Shown here: piece after piece, positions 1-8,884 of the stretch | How positions within the stretch are numbered: the stretch's first letter is position 1 | Layout of the letters: every line of letters begins with the position of its first letter | From: Rhodocyclaceae bacterium | GTDB taxonomy: Bacteria; Pseudomonadota; Gammaproteobacteria; Burkholderiales; Rhodocyclaceae | Assembly: GCA_029982755.1 (NCBI GenBank) | Contig: JARRBR010000023.1 | Coordinates: 1 to 36,842, forward strand | Direction: 5' to 3' | Length of the DNA stretch: 36,842 bases | Translations under genes and position numbers: made by a program | The notes under the pieces: generated by a model | The model's input: the letters and a program-made list of their open reading frames with translations, nothing else | Databases searched by the model: none | Told to the model about the DNA's origin: nothing

Positions 1-23
1 TTCGCGGGCAAGCCCGCTCCCAC
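1..23. repeat. REP-type palindrome, half unit at the window edge
   Basis: The first 23 bases match, with at most one change, the right arms of the paired repeats at 4325-4347 and 17607-17629. The core is CGCGGGCAAGCCCGCTCCCAC, itself a short hairpin. The partner unit would lie to the left of the window. The repeat sits between an upstream gene outside the window and thiG, as expected of an intergenic REP element. Confidence 0.75.
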
Positions 24-110
24 AGGGCGTCGCTCCCAAAGCGCGCAGTCTCCCATTGATCTGCGCCCGGCCATATTCACTCTTCAGACAAACCCTCACA
101 GGTCCCCAAC

Positions 111-896
111 ATGAACGACCCCCTGGTCATCGCCGGCAAGGCCTATCACTCCCGACTGCTCGTCGGCACCGGCAAGTACAAGGACTTCGCCGAGACCCGC
201 GAAGCCATCGACGCCAGCGGCGCCGAGATCGTCACCGTCGCCATCCGCCGCACCAACATCGGCCAGAACCCGGGCGAACCCAACCTGCTCGACGTGCTGC
301 CGCCGGAGAAATTCACCATCCTGCCCAACACCGCCGGCTGCTACACCGCCGACGACGCGGTGCGCACGCTGCGCCTGGCGCGCGAGCTGCTCGATGGGCA
401 CGCGCTGGTCAAGCTCGAGGTGCTCGGCGACCCGAAGAACCTGTTCCCCAACATGCCCGAGACGCTCAAGGCCGCCGAGACGCTGGTGAAGGACGGCTTC
501 GACGTCATGGTCTACTGCGCCGACGACCCCATCCAGGCGAAGATGCTCGAAGACATCGGCTGCTGCGCGATCATGCCGCTGGCCTCGCTGATCGGCTCCG
601 GCATGGGCATCCTCAACCCGTGGAATCTGCGCCTGATCATCGACAACGCCAAGGTGCCGGTGGTGGTCGATGCGGGTGTCGGGACGGCCTCCGACGCCGC
701 CATCGCCATGGAGCTCGGCTGCGCTGCGGTGCTCATGAACACCGCGATCGCCGGCGCCGCCAGGCCGGTGCTGATGGCGAGCGCGATGAAGAAGGCGGTC
801 GAGGCCGGGCGCGAGGCCTTCCTCGCCGGGCGCATGCCGCGCAAGTTCTACTCGGCCGACCCGAGCTCGCCGACGCAGGGGCTGATCGGTTCATGA
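111..896 (+). CDS. thiG: Thiazole synthase ThiG
   Basis: ThiG forms the thiazole phosphate ring of thiamine from 1-deoxy-D-xylulose 5-phosphate, dehydroglycine and the ThiS thiocarboxylate, in the cytoplasm. The 261-residue product has the usual family length and fold markers: LLVGTGKYK near the N-terminus, NTAGC at residues 73-77, the VKLEVLGD strand with the presumed Schiff-base lysine K101, and the phosphate-binding [13 protein letters not shown] and MNTAIAGA segments. The ATG at 111 follows a short leader after a REP element. The stop overlaps the start of trmB (ATGA), so the two are probably co-transcribed. ThiS would be expected just upstream, outside the window. Confidence 0.96.
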   Translation: MNDPLVIAGKAYHSRLLVGTGKYKDFAETREAIDASGAEIVTVAIRRTNIGQNPGEPNLLDVLPPEKFTILPNTAGCYTADDAVRTLRLARELLDGHALVKLEVLGDPKNLFPNMPETLKAAETLVKDGFDVMVYCADDPIQAKMLEDIGCCAIMPLASLIGSGMGILNPWNLRLIIDNAKVPVVVDAGVGTASDAAIAMELGCAAVLMNTAIAGAARPVLMASAMKKAVEAGREAFLAGRMPRKFYSADPSSPTQGLIGS

Positions 897-1627
897 GCGA
901 GACGCAGAACGCGCAGGTCGAGATCATCGGCCGCGACAGCCCGGAACACCGCTTCTCCAGCCGCAGCATCCGCAGCTTCGTGCTGCGCCAGGGCCGCATG
1001 TCCGAGGCCCAGCAGCGCTACCTCGACGACATGCTGCCGAAGATCGGCATCGACTACCGCGTCGCGCCGCTCGACCTCGACGCCGCCTTCGGCCGCCAGG
1101 CACCGAAGATCCTCGAGATCGGTTTCGGCATGGGCGAGACCACGGCGAAGATCGCCGCCGCGATGCCCGACCACGACTTCCTCGGCATCGAGGTGCATAC
1201 GCCGGGCGTCGGCGCGCTGTGCAAGCTGATCGCCGAAGGCAATCTGACCAACCTGCGGATCATGCAGCATGACGCCGTCGAGGTGATGCGCGACATGATC
1301 GCGGACGGCGCGCTCGCCGGCGTGCACCTGTTCTTCCCCGACCCCTGGCGCAAGAAGCGTCACTTCAAGCGCCGCATCGTGCAGGCGGATTTCGTCGCCC
1401 TGGTGGCACAGAAGCTCGCGCCCGGCGGCTACTTCCACTGTGCCACCGACTGGGAGGACTACGCGCACTGGATGCTCGAGATCCTGTCCGCCGAGCCGGC
1501 GCTGCAGAACACTGCCGACGGTTTCGCGCCGCGTCCCGACTATCGGCCGCTGACGAAATTCGAAAACCGTGGTCTGAAGCTGGGTCATGGCGTGTGGGAC
1601 CTGGTGTTCCGCCGCCGTCCCGCATGA
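893..1627 (+). CDS. trmB: tRNA (guanine-N7-)-methyltransferase TrmB
   Basis: TrmB methylates N7 of G46 in the variable loop of tRNA using S-adenosylmethionine. The 244-residue protein carries the SAM-binding loop EIGFGMG at residues 75-81, the following acidic strand [10 protein letters not shown], and the family signature [15 protein letters not shown] beginning at residue 147. The conserved N-terminal [13 protein letters not shown] segment is also present. The ATG at 893 overlaps the thiG stop by four bases, which fixes the start and implies translational coupling. An in-frame extension upstream lies in the wrong frame of thiG and is not coding. Confidence 0.95.
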   Translation: MSETQNAQVEIIGRDSPEHRFSSRSIRSFVLRQGRMSEAQQRYLDDMLPKIGIDYRVAPLDLDAAFGRQAPKILEIGFGMGETTAKIAAAMPDHDFLGIEVHTPGVGALCKLIAEGNLTNLRIMQHDAVEVMRDMIADGALAGVHLFFPDPWRKKRHFKRRIVQADFVALVAQKLAPGGYFHCATDWEDYAHWMLEILSAEPALQNTADGFAPRPDYRPLTKFENRGLKLGHGVWDLVFRRRPA

Positions 1628-1656
1628 AAACGCTCTTCTGACGAGGAAACCGCGGC

Positions 1657-3498
1657 GTGATACGAGGCCTGTTCCGCTTCATCTACAACGTGCTGCGCAT
1701 GTTCGTGCGCCTGCTCGACCTGGTCGTGCGCGGTGCCTTCTATGCGCTGCTGATCTTCGGGCTGGGCGTGCTGGTGGCGTTCTTCTTCCACCCCGAGCCC
1801 GAGGTGCCGCAGGGCTCCGCGCTGGTGCTGCGGCCGGTGGGGACGATCGTCGAGCAGGCCGAGCTCGAGCCGCCGCTTGCCCTGCTGCGCGCGGGCGGTG
1901 CGCCTGCGGGGCAGATGCGACTGGCCGACCTGGTCGAAGCGGTGCGCAGCGCGCGCGACGACGCGCGCATCAGCGCGCTGGTGATCGAGACCGATGAGCT
2001 GGTCGGCGGCGGCCTGTCCAAGCTCGCCGAGCTGCGTGCCGCGATCGCCGACTTCAAGGCCTCGGGCAAGCCCGTGCTCGCACGCGGCGAACGCTTCACC
2101 CAGTCGCAGTACTACCTCGCCTCGGTCGCCGACGAGCTGCATGTGTCGCCGGACGGCTTCGTGCTGCTGCGCGGCCTGGCGCGCTACGGCAGCTACTTCA
2201 AGGACGCGCTCGACAAGCTCGGGGTCAAGGTCCATGTGTTCCGCGTCGGCGAGTACAAGTCGTTCTCCGAGCCCTTCACCCGCACCGACATGTCGGACGA
2301 GGACCGCGAATCCACGCGCGACCTCCTCGACGGCCTGTGGCGGATCATGCGCGACGACATCGCCGTAAGCCGCAAGCTCACGCCGGAAGCGGTCGACGCG
2401 CATGTGAACGACATTGCCGGTGCGCTCGCCCGCGCGGGCGGAGACGCGGCCAAGGCCGCGCTCGATGCCGGGCTGGTGGACCGCTTCAGCACCCGCGACG
2501 AATGGCGCCAGCGCCTGCTCGAGGCGGTCGGCCAGAGCGCCGAGGGCGAGGAGCCGCGCCGTATCGAGGTCGGGCAGTACCTTGCCGTGGTCGAGGCGCA
2601 GAAGGACGCCGCGCCCGCCAGCGTGGCGGTGATCGTCGCCCAGGGCACCATCGTCGATGGCGCGGAGCCCGCTGGCGTGGTCGCCGGCGACACCTTCGCA
2701 CGCCTGATCCGCGAGGCGCGCGAGAACGACAGCATCAAGGCGGTGGTGCTGCGCATCGACAGCCCCGGCGGCAGCGCCTGGGCCTCCGAGCTGATCCGCC
2801 GCGAACTCGAGCTGACCCGGCAGGCAGGCAAGCCGGTGATCGCCTCGATGAGCTCGGTTGCGGCCTCGGGGGGATACTGGATCGCCTCCGGTGCCGACGA
2901 GATCTGGGCCGCGCCGGCGACGCTCACCGGCTCGATCGGCATCTTCGGCCTGTTCCCGGAGTTCTCCGAACCGCTGCGCCGGCTGGGCATCGGCGTCGAT
3001 GGCGTGACCACGGCACCGCTTGCCGGCGCGCTCGATCCGCGCCGCCCGCTCGATCCCGCCGCGGCCGAGGCCATGCAGCTCAGCATCGAGCACGGTTACC
3101 GGCGCTTCCTCGAGGTCGTCGCCAAGGCGCGCAACATGAGCACGGCCGAGGTCGATGCCGTGGCCCGCGGTCGCGTGTGGACAGGCGAGGCGGCCAGCGG
3201 GCTGGGCCTGGTCGACAAGCTCGGCGGCCTGCAGGAGGCGGTCGCTGCCGCGGCAGCACGCGCCGGGCTCACCGACTACCAGCTGATATGGCCGGCGGCG
3301 GTGGAGTCCTTCGAGCAGCGCCTGCTGCGCCGGCTGCTGCGTGCGGGCGAGGATTTCGGACTCGATCTGGCCGGGACCGGCGTGGCGAGGGGGCCGCTGG
3401 CCGGCCTGGTGGGCGAGGTGCAGCGCTCCACCGCCGACCTGTTGCGCTGGAACGATCCGCGCCACCTGTATCTGCACTGCCTGTGCGAGACGCCCTGA
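1657..3498 (+). CDS. sppA: Signal peptide peptidase SppA, 67 kDa type
   Basis: SppA is an inner-membrane serine protease, active site facing the periplasm, that degrades cleaved signal peptides. This 613-residue protein is the long two-domain type (the E. coli protein is 618). One membrane anchor lies at about residues 27-44. The Ser/Lys dyad is probably K201 in EYKSFSEPF of the N-terminal repeat and S404 in [10 protein letters not shown] of the C-terminal repeat, close to K209 and S409 of E. coli. The start is GTG 1657, preceded by ACGAGGAAAC as ribosome-binding site. It lies 29 bases after trmB and may belong to the same transcript. Confidence 0.94.
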   Translation: MIRGLFRFIYNVLRMFVRLLDLVVRGAFYALLIFGLGVLVAFFFHPEPEVPQGSALVLRPVGTIVEQAELEPPLALLRAGGAPAGQMRLADLVEAVRSARDDARISALVIETDELVGGGLSKLAELRAAIADFKASGKPVLARGERFTQSQYYLASVADELHVSPDGFVLLRGLARYGSYFKDALDKLGVKVHVFRVGEYKSFSEPFTRTDMSDEDRESTRDLLDGLWRIMRDDIAVSRKLTPEAVDAHVNDIAGALARAGGDAAKAALDAGLVDRFSTRDEWRQRLLEAVGQSAEGEEPRRIEVGQYLAVVEAQKDAAPASVAVIVAQGTIVDGAEPAGVVAGDTFARLIREARENDSIKAVVLRIDSPGGSAWASELIRRELELTRQAGKPVIASMSSVAASGGYWIASGADEIWAAPATLTGSIGIFGLFPEFSEPLRRLGIGVDGVTTAPLAGALDPRRPLDPAAAEAMQLSIEHGYRRFLEVVAKARNMSTAEVDAVARGRVWTGEAASGLGLVDKLGGLQEAVAAAAARAGLTDYQLIWPAAVESFEQRLLRRLLRAGEDFGLDLAGTGVARGPLAGLVGEVQRSTADLLRWNDPRHLYLHCLCETP

Positions 3499-3574
3499 GC
3501 GCGCGCAGGCCGTGGCCAACCGAGCACCGCAGCACGACGACCCAGTGTTCACTTCAACTTGCGAGGAGAATGCC

Positions 3575-4207
3575 TTGAAACTCACCAGCCAGAGCTTCGC
3601 AGACGGCGCCCGCATCCCGGGCGAATTCGCCTTCTGCATACCGGCCGCCGAAGGCCACGTCTGCCTCGGCGCCAACCGCAACCCGCAGCTGGCGTGGTCC
3701 GACGCGCCCGCCGGCACGAAGTCCTTCGCGCTCATCTGCCACGACCCGGACGTGCCGAGCCGGGGCGACGATGTGAACCAGGAAGGCCGCACGGTGCCGG
3801 CCAGCCTGCCGCGGGTGGATTTCTTCCACTGGGTGGTGGTGGACCTGCCCGCCGAGCTGCGCGCGATCGACGCCGGCCACTTCTCCGGCGAGGTCACCCC
3901 CGGCGGCAAGCCCGGCCCGGAGACCGCGCTCGGCGCCCGCCACGGCGTCAATGACTACACCGCCTGGTTCGCCGGTGACGATGCGATGAAGGGCGACTAC
4001 CACGGCTACGACGGCCCCTGCCCGCCGTGGAACGACGAGATTATCCACCACTACGTGTTCACGCTGTATGCGCTGGATGTGCCGCGCTGCGCCGTGGAAG
4101 GCCGCTTCACCGGGCAGGACGTGCGGGCCGCGATCGCCGGCCACGTGCTCGCCGAGGCCCGGCTCACCGGCACCTACACGCTCAACCCGGCGCTCGGCGC
4201 CACCTAA
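3575..4207 (+). CDS. YbhB/YbcL-type phosphatidylethanolamine-binding-like protein
   Basis: The 210-residue product matches the bacterial PEBP family, often annotated as Raf-kinase-inhibitor-like. Markers are the CHDPDVPS segment that lines the anion pocket, FFHWVVVDLP, and the late YDGPCPPWNDEIIHHYVFTLYALDV strand region. No signal peptide is visible, so it is probably cytoplasmic. The bacterial proteins have no settled biochemical role. The start is uncertain: ATG 3570 reads into a stop at once, so TTG 3575 is chosen because GAGGAGA lies 6 bases upstream and the product then begins MKLTSQSF, typical of the family. It is separated from sppA by 76 bases. Confidence 0.85.
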   Translation: MKLTSQSFADGARIPGEFAFCIPAAEGHVCLGANRNPQLAWSDAPAGTKSFALICHDPDVPSRGDDVNQEGRTVPASLPRVDFFHWVVVDLPAELRAIDAGHFSGEVTPGGKPGPETALGARHGVNDYTAWFAGDDAMKGDYHGYDGPCPPWNDEIIHHYVFTLYALDVPRCAVEGRFTGQDVRAAIAGHVLAEARLTGTYTLNPALGAT

Positions 4208-4272
4208 GCGGCATGCGGGAATGGGACTGCGGGCGTGAAGGGATTGACGCAGCGCCTGCTTGAGCAGCCCCC

Positions 4273-4347
4273 GTGGGAGCGGGCTTGCCCGCGAGTGGCG
4301 GATGCCTCTTGTGGCGCGGCTGCATTCGCGGGAAAGCCCGCTCCCAC
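4273..4347. repeat. REP-type inverted pair
   Basis: Two copies of a 23-base unit, GTGGGAGCGGGCTTGCCCGC at the left (4273-4295) and its inverse at 4325-4347, flank a 29-base spacer. Each arm is itself a hairpin and the two arms can pair with each other. One arm has AAAGC where the other copies have CAAGC. The same unit occurs at 1-23 and 17562-17629. The motif is very like REP sequences of Pseudomonas that are mobilised by RAYT (REP-associated tyrosine) transposases; no such gene is in the window. Confidence 0.88.
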
Positions 4348-4362
4348 GAGGACCTGCGGCGC

Positions 4363-4391
4363 GGGAAATCGGGGTCTGTCCCCTATTTCCC
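4363..4391. repeat. Second palindromic repeat abutting a coding region
   Basis: GGGAAAT and GGGG pair with CCCC and ATTTCCC around the loop TCTGT, with one mismatch, giving an 11-bp imperfect stem. It sits 15 bases right of the REP pair and is followed immediately by hydrophobic coding sequence of the XpaC-like gene. I recall GGGGTCTGTCCCC-type palindromes as widespread intergenic repeats in proteobacteria, some near RAYT genes; that link is knowledge, not seen here. Confidence 0.6.
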
Positions 4392-4422
4392 GGGGCTCGC
4401 TTTCGGACTGCTGGTGTCGTTC

Positions 4423-5310
4423 ATGCCCTGGTTCATGGCCGGGCTGTACGACCCGCGGCTGGTCGTGCCCGAGGAGGTGGCCTCGCGCTGGCAGGTGATC
4501 CTGCGCTATGCGGTGGCGATGCCCGCGGTGGCGATGCTGCTCTTCCTTACCTCGCTGTGGGGCGGCTTCGGCGCCAGCCTCGGCGGCTGGCTGGCCGGGC
4601 TGGCCGCGGTGCCGGTGGAGCTCTTCATCGAAAGACGCTGGCGGCGCTGGCGGGCCGCGCGCGCCGGCCGTGATCGCGCCGCCGCCCGCGAACGCCAGCG
4701 CCACGACGTCGCCAACGCGCGCCGCGAGCGTGACCTCCTGACCCTGGACCCGGACTTCGCCCCCACCGGCGCCGACACCGTGGTCATGCAGCTGTGGGAG
4801 GTCAAGCGCGAGTTGGTCGAACTGCGTCGGCCCGACCTTGCCGTGCAGGCCGACCGCCTGTTCACCCGCTACCACCGCGCGCTCGACGTGCTCGACGACA
4901 AGTTCGACGTGCGCGAAGTCACCTACGAGCGCGCCCGCGGCCTGGTCGGCGAGGTCGGCCGCGAGGCCGCCGCCGGGCTGGGGGCGATGGTCGAGCTGGT
5001 GCACGGCAGCGCTGGCCTGGACGCCGACTTCGTGCGCGAACGGCTCGAGCGCGAGGCCGCGCGCCTCAACCCCACCGAGCGCGAGGCGCTGCGCCGCCGC
5101 CTGGCGATCGCCGACGAGACCGAGCGCCGGCTGGCCGAGATCGCCGCCGGCAACGAGGCTGCGCTCACCGCGCTCGACGACGTCGCGGTCGCCGTCGCCC
5201 GCATCGACACCGGCCGCGGCCAGGGTGCCGCCGCCGGCAACATGGAGCAGGCGCTGCAGGAACTGCGCCGTTTCGCCGAGCGCGCCGGTCTGTACGGCCG
5301 CCAGCCGTGA
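4423..5310 (+). CDS. XpaC-like membrane/coiled-coil protein, start uncertain
   Basis: The protein has two hydrophobic segments, around LLVSFMPWFMAGLY and YAVAMPAVAMLLFLTSLWGGFG, followed by a basic stretch and a long charged alpha-helical tail rich in Arg, Glu and Ala. It lies 16 bases upstream of a TelA-family gene. XpaC (5-bromo-4-chloroindolyl phosphate hydrolysis family) proteins have this layout and usually neighbour telA, so I infer an XpaC relative; the sequence alone does not prove it. ATG 4423 gives 295 residues but cuts into the first hydrophobic helix and has no clear ribosome-binding site. The open frame runs back through both palindromic repeats to 4273, so the native start may have been lost or displaced by repeat insertion. 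GTG 4414 is an alternative. Confidence 0.55.
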   Translation: MPWFMAGLYDPRLVVPEEVASRWQVILRYAVAMPAVAMLLFLTSLWGGFGASLGGWLAGLAAVPVELFIERRWRRWRAARAGRDRAAARERQRHDVANARRERDLLTLDPDFAPTGADTVVMQLWEVKRELVELRRPDLAVQADRLFTRYHRALDVLDDKFDVREVTYERARGLVGEVGREAAAGLGAMVELVHGSAGLDADFVRERLEREAARLNPTEREALRRRLAIADETERRLAEIAAGNEAALTALDDVAVAVARIDTGRGQGAAAGNMEQALQELRRFAERAGLYGRQP

Positions 5311-5326
5311 TCCGAGGAGTTTCGCG

Positions 5327-6562
5327 ATGAGTCTGCCGCTGCTGTCCCTTCTTCATCCGCTGTTGCAGGCACCCGTGGGCGAGCAGGGCGGCGGTGGCCA
5401 GCCCCCGGGCGGGGGAGCGCGCGCGGGCCTTTCATTGCCCCCGATCGAGGACATCGCGCGCGAAGCGGTTCCGCCCCAGCCCGCGCAAGCGCCCGAAGAT
5501 CCCGAGCTCGCCGCCACCGCCGACGCCTTCGTGCGCGACGCGCTCGCCGCCGGCGAAGCCGAACTTCACCGCCAGCGCGAGGCGGTCGACACCATGGGCA
5601 TCGAGCTGCAGCGCCAGGCCGCCTGGCGCAGCGAGATGCTGCAGGCGCCGATCCGCAAGCTCGCCCATCAGGGCGACGAGGGCGGTCCGGTGGCGCAGGC
5701 GCTGATCGCGCTGCGCGACAAGATGCAGGAGCTCGACCCCGCCCGCCAGAAGCTGAGCGGCGAGGGCCTGTCGCGCGCGCTGTCCTTCATCCCCGGCGTC
5801 GGCAAGCCGATGCAGCGCTACTTCCAGAAGTACGAGAAGGCGCAGGACGCGCTCGACGCCATCATCGGCGACCTGCAGGGCGGCGCCGACATGCTGCGCC
5901 GCGACAACCTCACCCTCGCCGACGACCAGCAGTCGCTGCGCGCCATCCTCGCCCAGCTCGAACGCCAGGTCGAACTCGGGCGCATGATTGACCGGCGGCT
6001 GGCCCGCGAGGCCGCCTCCGCCAGCCTGCCCGCGCCGCGGCGCGCCTTCGTCGAGGAGGAGCTCCTCTTCCCGCTGCGCCAGCGCATCGTCGACCTGCAG
6101 CAACAGGTGGCGGTGAGCCAGCAGGGCGTGCTCGCGCTCGAGGTCGTCATCCGCAACAACCGCGAGCTGATCCGCGGCGTGGACCGCGCCATCAACGTCA
6201 CCGTGTCGGCGCTCAACGTCGCCGTCACCGTGGCGCTCGGCCTGGCCAACCAGCGCCTGGTGCTCGACCGCGTCGCCGCGCTCAACCAGACCACCTCCGC
6301 GCTCATCGCCGGCACCGCGCAGGCGCTGCGCACCCAGGGCGTGGACATCCAGACCCGCGCCTCCTCGGCGATGCTCGACATGGGCCAGCTCGAACAGGCC
6401 TTCGCCGACGTGATCGGCGCCATCGACGACCTGTCGCGCTACCGCCGCGAGGCCCTGCCCAGGCTCGACGCCCAGATCGACCGCCTCGCCGCGCTCGCGC
6501 AGCAGGGCGGCGCGGCCATCCGCCGCATGGACGAAGGCAATCGCGCCGAGCCGGCGCCCTGA
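5327..6562 (+). CDS. TelA-family (toxic anion resistance) protein
   Basis: The 411-residue product matches the TelA/YceH family, named for tellurite resistance but also linked to cell-envelope stress and peptide or beta-lactam tolerance. The family core is visible as ALSFIPGVGKPMQRYFQKYEKAQ (roughly residues 145-170), the GADMLRRDNLTLADDQ segment, and a C-terminal helix rich in NVAVTVALGLANQRLVLDRVAALNQTTS. The N-terminal 50 residues are low-complexity Gly/Pro. The protein has no membrane span and is predicted largely helical. GAGGAG at 5314-5319 precedes the ATG. It probably forms an operon with the XpaC-like gene. The substrate or stress cannot be told from sequence. Confidence 0.82.
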   Translation: MSLPLLSLLHPLLQAPVGEQGGGGQPPGGGARAGLSLPPIEDIAREAVPPQPAQAPEDPELAATADAFVRDALAAGEAELHRQREAVDTMGIELQRQAAWRSEMLQAPIRKLAHQGDEGGPVAQALIALRDKMQELDPARQKLSGEGLSRALSFIPGVGKPMQRYFQKYEKAQDALDAIIGDLQGGADMLRRDNLTLADDQQSLRAILAQLERQVELGRMIDRRLAREAASASLPAPRRAFVEEELLFPLRQRIVDLQQQVAVSQQGVLALEVVIRNNRELIRGVDRAINVTVSALNVAVTVALGLANQRLVLDRVAALNQTTSALIAGTAQALRTQGVDIQTRASSAMLDMGQLEQAFADVIGAIDDLSRYRREALPRLDAQIDRLAALAQQGGAAIRRMDEGNRAEPAP

Positions 6563-6583
6563 CCACCCTCCGAATCTCCTGAA

Positions 6584-7387
6584 ATGAGCACGAGACACCA
6601 ACACACCACGAGCCAGGACACCGCGGTCGATGGCCAGCACGGCCGGCTGTTCGTCCGCACCTGGTCGCCCGAGGTGCCCTCGCACCTGGCGCCCATCGTG
6701 CTGCTGCACGACTCGCTCGGCAGCGTCGAGCTGTGGCGCGGGTTTCCCGCAGCGCTGTGCAAGGCCACCGACCGTCAGGTGGTCGCCTACGACCGTCTCG
6801 GCTTCGGCAAGTCCGACCCGCATCCGGGCACGTTGGCGCTGGACTTCATCGCCAGCGAGGCGGACGGCGACTTCGCCGCCGTCGTCCGCCAGCTCGGCAT
6901 CCCACGTTTCATCGTCTTCGGCCACAGCGTGGGTGGCGGCATGGCGGTGAACTGCGCCGCGCACCACGGCGCCGCCTGCGTTGCGCTGATCACCGAATCC
7001 GCCCAGGCCTTCGTCGAGGACCGCACCATCGAGGGGCTGGAGGATGCACGCGAACTGTTCAAGGACCCCGGCCAGGTCGATCGGCTCAAGCGCTACCACG
7101 GCGACAAGGCGCGCTGGGTGCTCGACGCCTGGATCGAGTCCTGGCTGGCCCCCGCGTTTGCGAGCTGGTCCCTGCGCCCCGTGCTGCCGCAGGTCGCGTG
7201 TCCGACGCTGGTCATTCACGGCATCGACGACGAATACGGCTCGTCCACGCATCCCAGGCTGATCGCCGAACTCGGCGGCGGCACGGCGCGGCTGGCGCTC
7301 ATGCCCGATACGCGGCATGTGCCGCATCGCGAGCGTGAGGCCGAAGTCATCGCCATGGTCAGAGCCTTCGTCAGCACGCTGCCCTGA
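6584..7387 (+). CDS. Alpha/beta-fold hydrolase
   Basis: The 267-residue protein is a typical cytoplasmic alpha/beta hydrolase. The nucleophile elbow is GHSVGG with S115. An oxyanion-side loop, LLHDSLGS, replaces the usual HGxxG. The acid is probably in HGIDDEYG and the histidine in MPDTRHVPH near the C-terminus. The segment VVAYDRLGFGKSDPHPG is characteristic of esterase/peroxidase-like members. The serine nucleophile argues against an epoxide hydrolase or haloalkane dehalogenase, which use aspartate. It starts 21 bases after the TelA-family gene and 142 bases before the dehalogenase-like pseudogene. The substrate is unknown. Confidence 0.82.
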   Translation: MSTRHQHTTSQDTAVDGQHGRLFVRTWSPEVPSHLAPIVLLHDSLGSVELWRGFPAALCKATDRQVVAYDRLGFGKSDPHPGTLALDFIASEADGDFAAVVRQLGIPRFIVFGHSVGGGMAVNCAAHHGAACVALITESAQAFVEDRTIEGLEDARELFKDPGQVDRLKRYHGDKARWVLDAWIESWLAPAFASWSLRPVLPQVACPTLVIHGIDDEYGSSTHPRLIAELGGGTARLALMPDTRHVPHREREAEVIAMVRAFVSTLP

Positions 7388-7529
7388 GCCGGAAGCCCGA
7401 CCCGCCAGCGTGTCCGCCGCTTCGCCACCGCGCGCGCCGCGATCGCCAGCCGAGGGCGCGCCCGCTTGCTATAAGTAAGGGAACGCAGCCTGCATTCGCG
7501 CGCGCTGCAAACACGCGAGGGAACGGATC

Positions 7530-8212
7530 ATGGAAAACGCACTGGCCGGCAAGCGCGTCCTCATCACCCAGGCGACCGCCTTCATGGGCCCCGTGCTGTG
7601 CGAGGTCTTCGCGGAGCAGGGCGCCGAGGTGATCGCCAACGCCGATGAGCTCGTCGAGGCCGATGCCGCCGAGCGCATCGTCCACGCGGCCGGGCGCATC
7701 GACGTCCTGGTCGCCAACCTCGCCATCACGGCCCCATCGACCGCGGCGCTCGAGGTCGCCGAGGCCGAATGGCGCGACGTCTTCGCCGCGCTGGTCGACC
7801 CGCTGCCGCGCCTGGTGCGCGCCGTCGCGCCCGCCATGGTCGAGCGCCGCGCCGGCAAGATCCTGGTGATGGGCAGCGCCTCCGCCCTGCGCGGCATGAA
7901 GCGCGCCTCCACCTACAGCGCCGCGCGCGGCGCGCAACTGGCCTATGTGCAGGCCATCGGCGTGGAGCTCTGGCGGCGCACAACGTGCAGGTCAATGCCG
8001 TCGCGCAGAACTTCGTCGACAACCCGACCTACTTCCCGCCCGAGGTGCAGGCCAACCCGCGCTTCCAGGAGCGGCTGGCGCGAGAAGTGCCGCTGGGCCG
8101 GCTGGTGTCGGCGCGCGAGGATGCGCTGTTTGCCGCCTACCTGTGCAGCAGCGCGGCGGACTGCTTCGTCGGCCAGGTGTTTCCGGTGTGTGGCGGCTGG
8201 GTGGGGCGGTAG
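7530..8212 (+). pseudogene. Halohydrin dehalogenase-like SDR protein, frameshifted
   Basis: Reading 7530 to about 7970 and then continuing in the frame that ends at the TAG at 8210 gives a continuous 226-residue SDR-fold protein. The break is a CTCT at 7968-7971; removing one CT joins GVEL to AAHNVQVNA. The cofactor glycine motif of SDR enzymes is absent and replaced by T13-x4-F18-x-G20, and the catalytic triad is S116-x12-Y129-x3-R133, with Arg where SDRs have Lys. These two patterns are the published signature of halohydrin dehalogenases, which release halide from vicinal haloalcohols to give epoxides and bind no NAD(P). Length is close to the family norm of about 230-250. Whether the frameshift is real or a sequencing error cannot be decided here. 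Without a correction, the product would lose the C-terminal third and gain a long unrelated tail. Confidence 0.78.
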
Positions 8213-8233
8213 GCGAGGCCCCAGGCCGCCGCG

Positions 8234-8884
8234 CTACACCGCTGCGCCGCCGGGCGGCCAGTCGGGCAGGGCGGCGGGCAGCAGCGCGCGCAGGCCCTGG
8301 GTGAGCGTGCCCGCGCGCTCGAGTTCGTACGCCACGCGCTCGACCACGGCCCATACATCCGGCCGCTGCAAGGTGAGCACCGTCAGCGCGGCCGCGTGGT
8401 CGAACGCATCGCGCGCCGGCAGCAGCCAGGACAGATCCTCCGCCTGCCGCACTTCATCGAACTCGCCCGCCGGGCCCAGGCGCACCGCCTCGCCCCTGAA
8501 CATTTGCTCGGCCGCTGGCCCGGCCATCAGGCCCATCATCTGCGCACGGATCTCGCGCTGCAGCCGCACGCCGAAGCCTTCCACCTGCGCCCGCCCCTCG
8601 GGGCGCTGCAACAACTGCGGGTGGCCCCGGCCGTCCGGGTGCAGGCAGCCCTCGTTCATCAGCCAGCGCAGGAATTGCCGCGGCAGCACCAGGTCCGCCT
8701 TCTCGCACAGTCCCCACAGGCCGGTGCACATGCGTCCGTTGCGGATGTCAGTGCGCCAGGCCTCGGCGCCTTCGTCCGCCACTTCCAGCCGATAGACCGA
8801 CACGCCGCCCAGCGCGAACGCCACCGCGTGGCCGGCTTCGTGGATGCAGGTGGCGCGGCGCTGGGCGGGGGTCAGTGTGGTCAT
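8234..8884 (-). CDS. Orphan zinc metallopeptidase, FtsH (M41)-like
   Basis: The 216-residue product starts MTTLTPAQRRATC and has HEAGH at residues 15-19, the HExxH zinc site. It is followed by a hydrophobic AVAFALGG strand as in the peptidase domain of FtsH. Further on, GPAAEQMFRGEA and the acidic EFDEVRQAEDLSWLL resemble the M41 segment that supplies the third metal ligand. There is no AAA ATPase module and no clear membrane span, so it is a stand-alone peptidase-like domain of unknown role. ATG 8884 is chosen because an upstream extension (to 8953) is Arg/Pro-rich and unlike the family. It is convergent with the dehalogenase-like gene, 21 bases apart. Confidence 0.65.
   Translation of the reverse strand: MTTLTPAQRRATCIHEAGHAVAFALGGVSVYRLEVADEGAEAWRTDIRNGRMCTGLWGLCEKADLVLPRQFLRWLMNEGCLHPDGRGHPQLLQRPEGRAQVEGFGVRLQREIRAQMMGLMAGPAAEQMFRGEAVRLGPAGEFDEVRQAEDLSWLLPARDAFDHAAALTVLTLQRPDVWAVVERVAYELERAGTLTQGLRALLPAALPDWPPGGAAV

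Noticed and set aside
1585-3951. Very long open frame on the reverse strand opposite sppA (and similar ones opposite spoT and napA)
   Set aside because: High GC content leaves few stops; the translations are low-complexity, Arg/Ala/Gly/His-rich and match no family, while the forward genes are clearly real.
6584-7387. Alpha/beta hydrolase as an epoxide hydrolase paired with the halohydrin dehalogenase
   Set aside because: The nucleophile is Ser (GHSVGG), not the Asp used by epoxide hydrolases, so a shared haloalcohol-epoxide pathway is not supported.
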